Source of the DNA: Desulfocapsa sp.
GTDB taxonomy: Bacteria > Desulfobacterota > Desulfobulbia > Desulfobulbales > Desulfocapsaceae
Direction of reading: 5' to 3'
Length of the DNA stretch: 5,416 nucleotides
NCBI GenBank assembly: GCA_029942265.1
Contig: JAOZTO010000197.1
Location: 1-5,416 of the forward strand
Below are positions 1-5,416 of the stretch, piece by piece. The position numbers and the translations under genes are program-made. Every line of letters begins with the position of its first letter. Position 1 is the stretch's first letter. The notes beneath the pieces are model-generated. The model was not told where the DNA came from. It saw only the letters and a list, made by a program, of their open reading frames with translations, and did not search any database.

Positions 1-253
1 GAAGGTTTTTCAAGTGCTGACTATCAAAGATTTTTTCAGCATCCATATAGTCAAAGTACAACTGTATATTGTTGTCGCTGTTGCCAAGAACAGACTCAAT
101 GCCATCGGCAATACTGTCAGTCCATCTTTGTCCTTTATGAAATGAGTGAAGAACAAGAACATTTTGTTGAGACCGGCTTTCCTCTGAAGCAGAGGAAAGA
201 GCAACAAAAAAGAAACCTGACAAGAAAAAGAAAGATATTAACATTCGCCACAT
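1..253 (-). CDS. Partial ABC_sub_bind-like periplasmic sensor or binding protein (5' end only)
   Basis: An open frame starts at ATG 253 and runs without a stop through the left edge, giving 84 codons of N-terminus. Residues 1-23 look like a signal peptide or signal anchor: MWRM, then a Phe/Leu-rich core, then a small-residue end (SSAS). The mature part opens with NVLVLHSFHKGQRWTDSI (31-48), followed by DGIESVL and later LYFDYMDAEK. This matches the first strand-helix-strand of the ABC_sub_bind family (PF04392-like), whose usual form is LVLHSYH-G-WT, GI-SVL and EYMD. In Desulfobacterota this domain often sits outside the membrane, ahead of PAS, histidine kinase or GGDEF modules; it also occurs as a free binding protein. 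The missing C-terminus would decide which. A CTCTCT block at 261-266 reads AGAGAG on the coding strand 7 bases before ATG 253, favouring that start over Met4 at 244. It follows the amidohydrolase on the same strand after 261 bases, so it may be transcribed separately. Confidence 0.8.
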   Translation of the reverse strand, partial: MWRMLISFFFLSGFFFVALSSASEESRSQQNVLVLHSFHKGQRWTDSIADGIESVLGNSDNNIQLYFDYMDAEKIFDSQHLKNL

Positions 254-260
254 TACAATT

Positions 261-266
261 CTCTCT
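261..266 (-). promoter_or_regulatory. Ribosome binding site of the partial sensor gene
   Basis: The coding strand reads AGAGAG with a 7-base spacer to ATG 253. The in-frame ATG at 244 would be about 16 bases away, so this site selects 253 as the start. Confidence 0.5.
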
Positions 267-465
267 GATGTTCTTGTAAAATACTGAGACCAATTAAGTC
301 GCAGAATAGACCGATATGGCAATAATACCTCGAAAAAATAGTGCCTTACTCCACAATTTCTACAATAAAAAAACAGGTAGCGAGGTACGAGACTTCGAGA
401 AAATGAAGGAGATAATTTGCAATTATATGAAAAAGTTGCCACTAAGGCATTTATCCAGCGTAACT

Positions 466-487
466 AAAAAGTTTTCCGACTTGTCGG
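466..487 (-). terminator. Weak terminator-like hairpin after the amidohydrolase
   Basis: CCGAC (476-480) and GTCGG (483-487) form a very tight inverted repeat, effectively a 4-bp stem with a CAAG loop on the minus strand. It begins 28 bases after the amidohydrolase stop and is followed, five bases past the stem, by a run of five T on that strand (466-470). The stem is short and the T run is offset, so it may be a poor intrinsic terminator or chance. The rest of the 254-514 gap shows no gene. It contains a lone TATAAT on the minus strand (422-427) without a convincing -35 box. Confidence 0.22.
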
Positions 488-514
488 GTTAGAATTTTAC
501 GAGGTTGACAGAAG

Positions 515-1906
515 TTACTCAACCGGACCAACAACGATTGTATCAAGGTTTTTTTGTTCAACATACCTCCTACCTGCCGTGGTTGTTATAAAACGGGTAC
601 CTGTAGCAAAGATTTTTCCTTTATAATTCACAATTTTTCCGTTGCTGAAAGTCATATCAACGCAATGTTTCTGAGGATCGAGAACGCTGATATCACCATC
701 CGCTCCAGTTCCTAGGTGACCTTTATTATCCAATCCTAGGATTTTTGCAGGATTTAAACTGGTTTTTATCGCAAATTCGTCCAAACTGAGGGCTTGCAGT
801 CTTACAAGTGACAATCCCATACTAACAGTTACGTTACGTGGAATTCCACCACCATCTGTGCTGATACAATCAACCACAAATTTTTTATCTTTATCCTTTG
901 CTGTAACAAGACGTATTCTTGGTTCAGGGGGATTTATGCTAAAACTTATTGTAACATCAGTTTGACGTTGTTGCCACCAACCCACAGCGTCTTCACCTGA
1001 AGTCAATACCATCTTGTCACCACTTTCCAAATTTATTTGAGCCCATCCTGCTACAATTGCATCCTTCATGCCTTCTTCAGATGCATCAAAACCACCAGCC
1101 TCCAAGCACTGGCAGGTCGCTTTACTTTCAGGAATACCATCTATACATTTACCGCTGGTTCCGTTCATCGGTGACAGGTAAGATTCTGACCACACGTTGG
1201 GATTTTCTTTCAGAGCCTTAATGGCTTCTTCTGTTTCCAGCATGTGAGGCTTGACGTGACCCCGGCAATAACTGTTTATATGAGCCATGTGGATATTGTT
1301 ACCCTGCGCCAGATCGATAGCTTCATGGAATCCGTTTATGTCGGATTTTTCCTTGAGAGTACCGGCATGGAAGGCAATGTAAGCATTTTGGGCACTGGCT
1401 ACTTCAATTGTACGTGCTGTTGCCTCTGGCGACATAGGATAATGACCGCCAAGGATCTTAAGACCAATTGCACCTTTAGAGAGACTTTCATCAAGTAGTT
1501 TTTGAATGTCTTTTTTCTGTGGATCCACTCCATTCACATTTTGACCAGGTCTGACGTGCTGCACACATGCTAAATTGAGGCCGGCACCATACCTGCCAGC
1601 ACAATCAAGCACACTGTCTATTGGCCCTGCCATATCGAGTGCGGTTGTAACTCCGGCAAGAGCCATCATTTTGTGTGAAAATTTCCCGCCAAGCCATGAA
1701 GAGGCATGTACATGCAAATCAATAATCCCTGGAAAAACTATCCGGTTTTCTACATTAAAACATTCACGTGCAGTTTCAGGATTGATATCTCTGTCAACCC
1801 TGACAATTCTACCATCTGCAACAGCAATATCAAAAATTCCATTTCTACCATTCAGTGGATCAACCACCAAACCACTTTTCAATAATATATCATACGAGAT
1901 TGGCAT
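515..1906 (-). CDS. Amidohydrolase-superfamily metal-dependent hydrolase (dihydroorotase / hydantoinase / D-aminoacylase-like)
   Basis: This is a 463-residue cytoplasmic enzyme with no signal peptide. The N-terminal beta-sandwich part (DILLKSGLVVDP, then DGRIVRV, 6-38) leads into the barrel at FPGIIDLHVH, with the metal-binding HxH at His65 and His67. Other expected ligands fall in family order: Lys150 in GAIGLKILGG (candidate carboxylated bridging lysine), His180 in IAFHAG, His209 in MAHIN, and Asp351 in ISTDGGG. The end is typical (SLNPAKILGL, then GTGADGDISVLDP, 383-411), and length fits the family. Such enzymes hydrolyse cyclic or linear amide bonds; which substrate cannot be read from the sequence. 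Cys254, Cys265 and Cys267 cluster in a loop region and could be an extra metal site or merely lineage-specific. AGGA at 1914-1917 lies 7 bases before ATG 1906. The gene follows dctM on the same strand, suggesting it acts on the imported compound. The superfamily call is firm; the reaction is open. Confidence 0.88.
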   Translation of the reverse strand: MPISYDILLKSGLVVDPLNGRNGIFDIAVADGRIVRVDRDINPETARECFNVENRIVFPGIIDLHVHASSWLGGKFSHKMMALAGVTTALDMAGPIDSVLDCAGRYGAGLNLACVQHVRPGQNVNGVDPQKKDIQKLLDESLSKGAIGLKILGGHYPMSPEATARTIEVASAQNAYIAFHAGTLKEKSDINGFHEAIDLAQGNNIHMAHINSYCRGHVKPHMLETEEAIKALKENPNVWSESYLSPMNGTSGKCIDGIPESKATCQCLEAGGFDASEEGMKDAIVAGWAQINLESGDKMVLTSGEDAVGWWQQRQTDVTISFSINPPEPRIRLVTAKDKDKKFVVDCISTDGGGIPRNVTVSMGLSLVRLQALSLDEFAIKTSLNPAKILGLDNKGHLGTGADGDISVLDPQKHCVDMTFSNGKIVNYKGKIFATGTRFITTTAGRRYVEQKNLDTIVVGPVE

Positions 1907-1960
1907 ATTGTTTTCCTAAGTTTTAATATCAGACATCGTAAACATATCAAGAAAAAAGCA

Positions 1961-1990
1961 ATTATATTGGACATTCATTTGCATTTACAG
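1961..1990 (-). promoter_or_regulatory. Possible sigma-70 promoter of the amidohydrolase gene
   Basis: The minus strand has a perfect TATAAT at 1966-1961, which would place a transcript start near 1954 and leave a leader of about 48 bases. The matching -35 (TGTAAA at a 17-base spacing) has only three of six consensus bases. A second option nearer the gene pairs TTGATA (1950-1945) with TATTAA at a 16-base spacing, but its transcript would start inside the ribosome binding site. An own promoter would fit the 263-base gap after dctM, but AT-rich DNA gives such boxes by chance. Confidence 0.25.
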
Positions 1991-2000
1991 CGACGGGAAA

Positions 2001-2068
2001 GTTGTCAGTGTTCAGTTATCAGTAACAAAATAACTCTATGCAATTACTGAACACTGACAACTGACAAC
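2001..2068. repeat. Heptamer-built inverted repeat (TNTCAGT family) between dctM and the amidohydrolase
   Basis: The left arm on the plus strand has three tandem 7-mers: TGTCAGT (2003-2009), GTTCAGT (2010-2016) and TATCAGT (2017-2023). The right arm carries three on the minus strand: GTTCAGT (2052-2046), TGTCAGT (2059-2053) and TGTCAGT (2066-2060). The 16 bases at 2001-2016 are the exact reverse complement of 2046-2061, leaving a 29-base spacer. In a second register the full 25-base arms (2001-2025 and 2044-2068) pair at 21 of 25 positions with an 18-base loop. The 7-base period allows both folds. An outer GAAAGTTG (1997-2004) is also mirrored by CAACTTTC (2079-2086). Tandem heptamers of this kind resemble the dispersed short repeats known from cyanobacteria and other genomes. 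In mRNA it would form a strong hairpin between the dctM and amidohydrolase cistrons. Confidence 0.85.
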
Positions 2069-2169
2069 TCAGACCGACCAACTTTCATTATCTTACTGTT
2101 GCTACGTAATAAACAGGATAGTTGACGGAAATATTTACGAGGTCTGAATATAATGAAATCAGACGACTC

Positions 2170-3492
2170 TTAATTTCCAAGCATAGCATTTGGCAGATAC
2201 AATACAATTTGAGGAAAAAGAAATAACATAATCAGAACGATGACATCGCAAAGGATAAAAGGCCAAACACCCATAAAAACATCTTCTACTTTAGTTCCGT
2301 CGCCAGTTACCCCGGCAAGGCCAAAAGCATTTAAGCCAACAGGCGGTGTAACTCCAGCAATTTCATTGAGCTTCATGGCGATGACACAGAACCATACAGG
2401 GTCATACCCCAAAGCGACTACCACAGGAAAGAGTATTGGAAGTGTCAATGCGAAAACTGCTGCCTGCACTATAAACATACCGAGGACAAGCCATACGCCC
2501 ATTATGCACGTCAAGATCACCAAAGGAGGCACATCCCAGTTTTGCAGGAAATCTGCTAACTGAGTCGGGATCTGTGTAAGTGCCAGAAATTTACTGAAAT
2601 AGAGTGCGGCAATAATTATAAACATCAGCATAGATGTAGTGCGAGCCGACTCTCTTAAGGCTCCTTTTACCTCTTTCATTCGGCGGAGTTTACCCTGCCA
2701 CAATCCAAAAACCAGCGCTCCCAATGCTCCGGCTGCACCTGCTTCGGTTGAAGTGAAAATCCCTGAATAAATACCACCAATAACAAGGGTTGCCAAAAAG
2801 AATATCGGCCACATTCGGCCCAATGCTTGAAACCTGTTTTTTACAGTAACATCTTTTTCGCTTGGTACTACAGGAGCCAGAGTAGGATTCATTTTTGCTC
2901 TGACAATCATTGATATAGCGTATATTGTTGCTGTCAATAATCCCGGGATAATACCGGCCATAAAAAGTCTTCCTACTGACTGTTCGGTAAAGATTGCAAA
3001 GAGGATAAACATACCGCTGGGTGGAATCATGCAGGCGAATGTTCCCGATGAGGAGATACTTCCAAGCGTAAAAAATTTATCATACCCATATTTTTTCATT
3101 TGTGGATATGCCAACTTGCCAAATATTGTAGCGGTAGCTAAAGACGAACCACAAATTGATGCAAAGATGGCACTGCCAAAAGATGTCGCAATGGCAAGAG
3201 AAGCAGGAATCCTAGCTGCTAATATGTGTGCATTTTCATAGGCTGTACTGGCAAATCCTCCCCTGGCAGCGAAGGAACCCATTAGAATAAATAGCGGCAG
3301 TACACAAAATGTAGGTGACGCAATAGAATAATATAAAGTATCCCCCAACATCGACAGGGCAGGTTTTAATCCGATTAAAAGTGAAGTTCCAACAAGAGCA
3401 ACAATGAGAAAATCAATAACAAGATGGACACCTAAACCTAACAGCACAAGAAGGGAGATAATCCCTAAAATGCCAACAATCGTAAAATCCAT
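2170..3492 (-). CDS. dctM: TRAP transporter large permease subunit DctM
   Basis: This 440-residue, strongly hydrophobic inner-membrane protein with about a dozen membrane segments is the translocating subunit of a TRAP transporter. Family motifs appear in order: PLFILMGSFAARGG (66-79), AIFASICGSSLATATIFGKL (108-127), the mid-protein SGTFACMIPPSGMFILFA (149-166), STEAGAAGALGALVFG (248-263), and the second-half repeat NEIAGVTPPVGLNAFGLAGV (376-395). The two PP-G hairpin motifs belong to the inverted-repeat core that binds sodium and substrate in this family. Length matches usual DctM (about 425-440). The frame can be extended to a TTG at 3504, but ATG 3492 has GAGGA in front at correct spacing and the TTG overlaps that site, so 3492 is preferred. 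It lies 73 bases after dctQ in the common P-Q-M order. The substrate is not readable from this subunit. Confidence 0.96.
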   Translation of the reverse strand: MDFTIVGILGIISLLVLLGLGVHLVIDFLIVALVGTSLLIGLKPALSMLGDTLYYSIASPTFCVLPLFILMGSFAARGGFASTAYENAHILAARIPASLAIATSFGSAIFASICGSSLATATIFGKLAYPQMKKYGYDKFFTLGSISSSGTFACMIPPSGMFILFAIFTEQSVGRLFMAGIIPGLLTATIYAISMIVRAKMNPTLAPVVPSEKDVTVKNRFQALGRMWPIFFLATLVIGGIYSGIFTSTEAGAAGALGALVFGLWQGKLRRMKEVKGALRESARTTSMLMFIIIAALYFSKFLALTQIPTQLADFLQNWDVPPLVILTCIMGVWLVLGMFIVQAAVFALTLPILFPVVVALGYDPVWFCVIAMKLNEIAGVTPPVGLNAFGLAGVTGDGTKVEDVFMGVWPFILCDVIVLIMLFLFPQIVLYLPNAMLGN

Positions 3493-3496
3493 TATA

Positions 3497-3503
3497 ATCC
3501 TCA
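3497..3503 (-). promoter_or_regulatory. Ribosome binding site deciding the dctM start
   Basis: The coding strand reads TGAGGAT, and its AGGA core lies five bases before ATG 3492. The upstream in-frame TTG (3504-3502) overlaps this motif, so translation most likely begins at 3492. Confidence 0.65.
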
Positions 3504-3565
3504 ATAGCTATGTAATTTTGATAAGCAGATGTGAAACCAGATTAGAGTTTATTTGCGACAGCAGA

Positions 3566-4105
3566 TCAACAGCAGGTTTTGGCTGGTGACTTTTTATCTT
3601 CTACGCCATTTATTTTTATGTCTTTATGTTTATTGGTTATTTGACTAACCAATTCAGCTGTTTTAATTACCAGCTGACAAAGATAGAAAAATAGTGCTAT
3701 GGTCATCACAAATTTAACCGGGTATGTTAATAGCAAAACCGGGCTGGCAATTGCTTCGTGGTCCTGAAAGGCACTTAGTGCATTATCTCCACACGCAAAT
3801 AGCGCAAACGAAATTGCAACAATGGCTATAAGATAGCAAACCAGATTGATATACAATTGAACACGTTGAGAAAAACGACATAGAATCATTTCCAAGCGAA
3901 CATGGCCACTTTCATGCTCACAATGAGCCAACCCTAAAAAAACTGTAGCAACCATCACAAAGACTGCAATCTCAGATGTTCCTACAATCGGCATTGAAAA
4001 TCCTCGACTAACAAAGTCAACCACCAATAGTAGCATGAGAACGATCAATAACCATCCGCATAATTCTGCAAACAACCTACTTAAAACTGTAATATATCTT
4101 CGCAT
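3566..4105 (-). CDS. dctQ: TRAP transporter small membrane subunit DctQ
   Basis: From ATG 4105 the protein has 179 residues and four membrane segments at about 13-32, 43-63, 86-106 and 126-150, the standard DctQ layout. GTSEIAVFVMV followed by GLAHCEHESGHVRLEM (59-73) is the family signature around the second segment and its following loop, where GHV-(R/V)-(L/D) is typical. DctQ binds DctM and supports docking of the loaded binding protein. The C-terminus is a charged cytoplasmic tail ending in two cysteines (AKTCC), an uncommon but not diagnostic ending. The start is uncertain: ATG 4123 adds six residues (MGLRDH), and its only Shine-Dalgarno, a perfect AGGAGG at 4146-4141, is 17 bases away and inside a hairpin. 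ATG 4105 has AAGAG five bases upstream and starts directly before the first membrane segment, so it is preferred. The gene lies between dctP and dctM, with an unusually long 200-base gap to dctP. Confidence 0.92.
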   Translation of the reverse strand: MRRYITVLSRLFAELCGWLLIVLMLLLVVDFVSRGFSMPIVGTSEIAVFVMVATVFLGLAHCEHESGHVRLEMILCRFSQRVQLYINLVCYLIAIVAISFALFACGDNALSAFQDHEAIASPVLLLTYPVKFVMTIALFFYLCQLVIKTAELVSQITNKHKDIKINGVEDKKSPAKTCC

Positions 4106-4126
4106 ATGATCTCTTAAGCCCATTAA

Positions 4127-4147
4127 GCGGGGGGCAACGCCCTCCTA
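4127..4147 (-). promoter_or_regulatory. GC-rich hairpin covering a perfect Shine-Dalgarno before dctQ
   Basis: On the minus strand GGAGGGC (4145-4139) can pair with GCCCCCC (4135-4129) across a GTT triloop, giving six G-C pairs with one A-C mismatch. The left arm contains most of the AGGAGG at 4146-4141. The fold would hide the best ribosome binding site ahead of dctQ. On the opposite strand the same hairpin is followed after a few bases by eight T (4152-4159), so it could instead stop antisense transcription; no plus-strand gene is present to need this. Confidence 0.45.
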
Positions 4148-4190
4148 GGTGTTTTTTTTGCTTCTAAGTAACAAAGCTCACAAGCTGTTG

Positions 4191-4196
4191 ATTATA
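4191..4196 (-). promoter_or_regulatory. Lone TATAAT box between dctP and dctQ
   Basis: A perfect -10 hexamer lies on the coding strand about 85 bases before dctQ. The position 17 bases upstream reads AACAAC, a poor -35. A TTGAAA farther up is 24 bases away, too far. It is only a weak candidate for an internal promoter of dctQM and could be chance in AT-rich DNA. Confidence 0.18.
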
Positions 4197-4280
4197 CGGC
4201 ATATGTGCTTCTTGTTGTTTTTTCAATAAATGCCGAGTTCTCCCAGTTAGGATACTGAAAAAATACAAAGCACCAAAGGT

Positions 4281-4314
4281 AACAGCCAGATCTGTGTCAT
4301 CAGCTCTGGCTGTT
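4281..4314 (-). terminator. Strong 3' hairpin after dctP (attenuator or mRNA-stabilising element)
   Basis: AACAGCCAGA (4281-4290) is the exact reverse complement of TCTGGCTGTT (4305-4314). Inside it CTG and CAG pair again across one mismatch, so the stem has 13 pairs around a six-base loop. It starts 13 bases beyond the dctP stop. On the minus strand the stem is followed by a T-rich stretch, but the real T run (six T, near 4256-4261) lies about 20 bases further on, so it is not a textbook intrinsic terminator. Hairpins after a binding-protein gene often protect its mRNA and give it higher expression than the membrane subunits; that role is inferred here. Confidence 0.6.
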
Positions 4315-4327
4315 GTTAGCCTTTACC

Positions 4328-5407
4328 TTAGTTATGATCCCGCTCAATACCTTCTTTAACAATCTGTTTTATTCGCTCCAGAACGACTTCTGCATCACCG
4401 GCTCCTCCTGCTTTGGCTTCAGTGATCCACTGCTGTTCGACCTCTTTAACTTCTGGTAGATTCACCCATGTGTCAATATCTTCCTTACTGGCTAACGTCA
4501 CGGTGTCGCCCATCTTTTGTTGATCCTCTACTGTGCGTTCAAACCATTTTTCATAACTGTTGGTGAAGCGTGAGCGGCTTGCTATTGCAGCGTCTTCAAT
4601 GTTTTTCTGGATTTCTTTTGGAAGTTTTTTCCATTTATCCAAGTTCATTGTTATCAAATAGGGAGTAGAAACCCAAAGTTCTTTGGTTATAAAAATATTT
4701 GTGGCAACTTCATCTAATTTTGCACGGCGAATACTGTCATAGTTGGTGTTAACACCTTCAATTGCATTTGTTTGTAATGCCATGTAGCAGTCACCCCATG
4801 GAATTGAAACTGGGATAGCTCCAGTACCCTTTAAAATTGCCAACACCCATCGACTAGATGATCGAATTCTTTTACCTTTATAATCAGCAATCTTGACCAC
4901 AGGATCTGTGAAGGCTATGGCTAAAGGTAAGACTGAATAATAATAAATGATTTTCTGATTGAATTTTTTAAACTCTTCTTCCAGTTGTGGTATTTCTTTA
5001 AAGATTGAGTCATAAGTCCACATTTTGTTGTTGTATTTTACTGGCCCCTGTTGGATCAAGCCTAATGAACCGTTAAGGATCAACCGTTTGGGGTAATAGT
5101 TGGCATTAACATGACCCATATCAACAACAGCGTCGTTAACCCCTTTCAAGATTTCCTTTCCCTTGAGCAATGACTGCCCCCAAAACGGATTAACCTTAAC
5201 CTGCCCATTAGATTGTTTTTCGATTTCCTCCAAAAACATTTTTTCTGCTTCCCCCCTAAGATGTGTAGGAGCCGTATTGGTTGCATAGGTTAGTTTAATT
5301 GTCTTAGCTAACGCTGTAGAATTAACAAACACTATCGAGAAAACGACAGCGCAAAGAAACATACCAAACCTTCCTGCGTGAAAATCAATAGCTTTTCTCT
5401 GTATCAT
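4328..5407 (-). CDS. dctP: TRAP transporter periplasmic solute-binding protein DctP
   Basis: This 359-residue exported protein captures the substrate and delivers it to DctQM. Residues 1-34 form a signal peptide: a charged start (MIQRK, Arg13), a hydrophobic core (17-29), and cleavage predicted after TALA. The mature part starts KTIKLTYATN and follows the DctP fold: FLEEIEKQSNGQVKVNPF (58-75), GHVNANYYPKR (98-108), then YKGKRIRSSS (176-185), where Arg182 is the likely conserved carboxylate-binding arginine. The hinge motif WGDCYMALQTNAIEG (204-218) continues into VNTNYDS (219-225), and the tail is a helical cap. The family binds organic anions; this pocket does not reveal which one. The start is uncertain. 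ATG 5407 is nine bases from the window edge, so its ribosome binding site cannot be seen. Met16 (5362) has AGGAAGG six bases upstream, but its signal peptide would lack positive charge, so 5407 is kept. It is the first gene of the set. Confidence 0.94.
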   Translation of the reverse strand: MIQRKAIDFHAGRFGMFLCAVVFSIVFVNSTALAKTIKLTYATNTAPTHLRGEAEKMFLEEIEKQSNGQVKVNPFWGQSLLKGKEILKGVNDAVVDMGHVNANYYPKRLILNGSLGLIQQGPVKYNNKMWTYDSIFKEIPQLEEEFKKFNQKIIYYYSVLPLAIAFTDPVVKIADYKGKRIRSSSRWVLAILKGTGAIPVSIPWGDCYMALQTNAIEGVNTNYDSIRRAKLDEVATNIFITKELWVSTPYLITMNLDKWKKLPKEIQKNIEDAAIASRSRFTNSYEKWFERTVEDQQKMGDTVTLASKEDIDTWVNLPEVKEVEQQWITEAKAGGAGDAEVVLERIKQIVKEGIERDHN

Positions 5408-5416
5408 TTTGTTTAA

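Noticed and set aside
10..207. 65-codon minus-strand open frame with hydrophobic segments
   Set aside because: It overlaps, in another frame of the same strand, the sensor gene starting at 253, whose translation has a signal peptide and a recognisable family start. This frame has no clear ribosome site.
403..492. 29-codon plus-strand open frame (from ATG 403, inner ATG 427)
   Set aside because: The AAGGAG at 406-411 is too far from ATG 427, ATG 403 has no good site, and the peptide has no recognisable feature.
496..505. TTTACGAGGT occurs here and again at 2134-2143, each just downstream of a minus-strand gene
   Set aside because: A shared 10-mer with diverging flanks in two AT-rich spacers is probably coincidence, though the matching positions were noticed.
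1244..1919. Plus-strand open frames opposite the amidohydrolase
   Set aside because: They lie antisense to a gene with full family motifs and show no plausible protein character.
2001..2068. CRISPR-like array
   Set aside because: The units are 7 bases, tandem without spacers, and arranged as an inverted repeat; no cas gene is nearby.
2142..2164. GTCTGA / TCAGAC inverted repeat just after the dctM stop
   Set aside because: Only six base pairs with an 11-base loop and no T run behind it, so it is too weak to call a terminator.
2240..3589. Plus-strand open frames opposite dctM
   Set aside because: They are mirror frames of a well-supported membrane protein, with no family resemblance of their own.
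4127..4159. Plus-strand intrinsic terminator (GC hairpin plus eight T)
   Set aside because: No plus-strand gene precedes it, and six bases separate stem and T run. The minus-strand role at the dctQ ribosome site is at least as likely.

Overview
The window holds a minus-strand gene set. In transcription order it contains a complete three-part TRAP transporter (dctP, dctQ, dctM), then an amidohydrolase-superfamily enzyme. At the left edge is the 5' end of a further gene whose product looks like a periplasmic ABC_sub_bind-type sensor. No rRNA, tRNA, CRISPR array, transposase or phage gene is visible. The DNA is AT-rich with short intergenic regions. TRAP transporters plus membrane sensors carrying an ABC_sub_bind-like periplasmic domain are common in anaerobic Desulfobacterota (former Deltaproteobacteria), so that kind of organism is a reasonable guess, but the sequence does not prove it.

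Layout from right to left, which is the direction of transcription. The exported solute-binding protein DctP is at 5407-4328. A 200-base gap follows; it holds a strong 3' hairpin (4281-4314), a lone TATAAT box, and a GC-rich hairpin that covers a perfect Shine-Dalgarno sequence. DctQ, the small membrane subunit, ends at 3566 and most likely starts at 4105. DctM, the large permease, is at 3492-2170. A 263-base gap carries an inverted repeat built of heptamers (2001-2068) and a possible promoter. The amidohydrolase is at 1906-515. After a 261-base gap with a weak terminator-like hairpin, the sensor gene starts at 253 and runs off the window.

Working model (inference): DctP captures an organic anion in the periplasm, DctQM imports it with sodium or protons, and the amidohydrolase opens or deacylates it in the cytoplasm. 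The substrate would then be an amide-containing carboxylate such as an N-acyl amino acid, a hydantoin or another cyclic amide. The partial sensor could respond to the same or a related ligand. The least ordinary parts are the 2001-2068 repeat, the Shine-Dalgarno-covering hairpin before dctQ, and the sensor gene, whose frame is easily missed because a different frame there also stays open.
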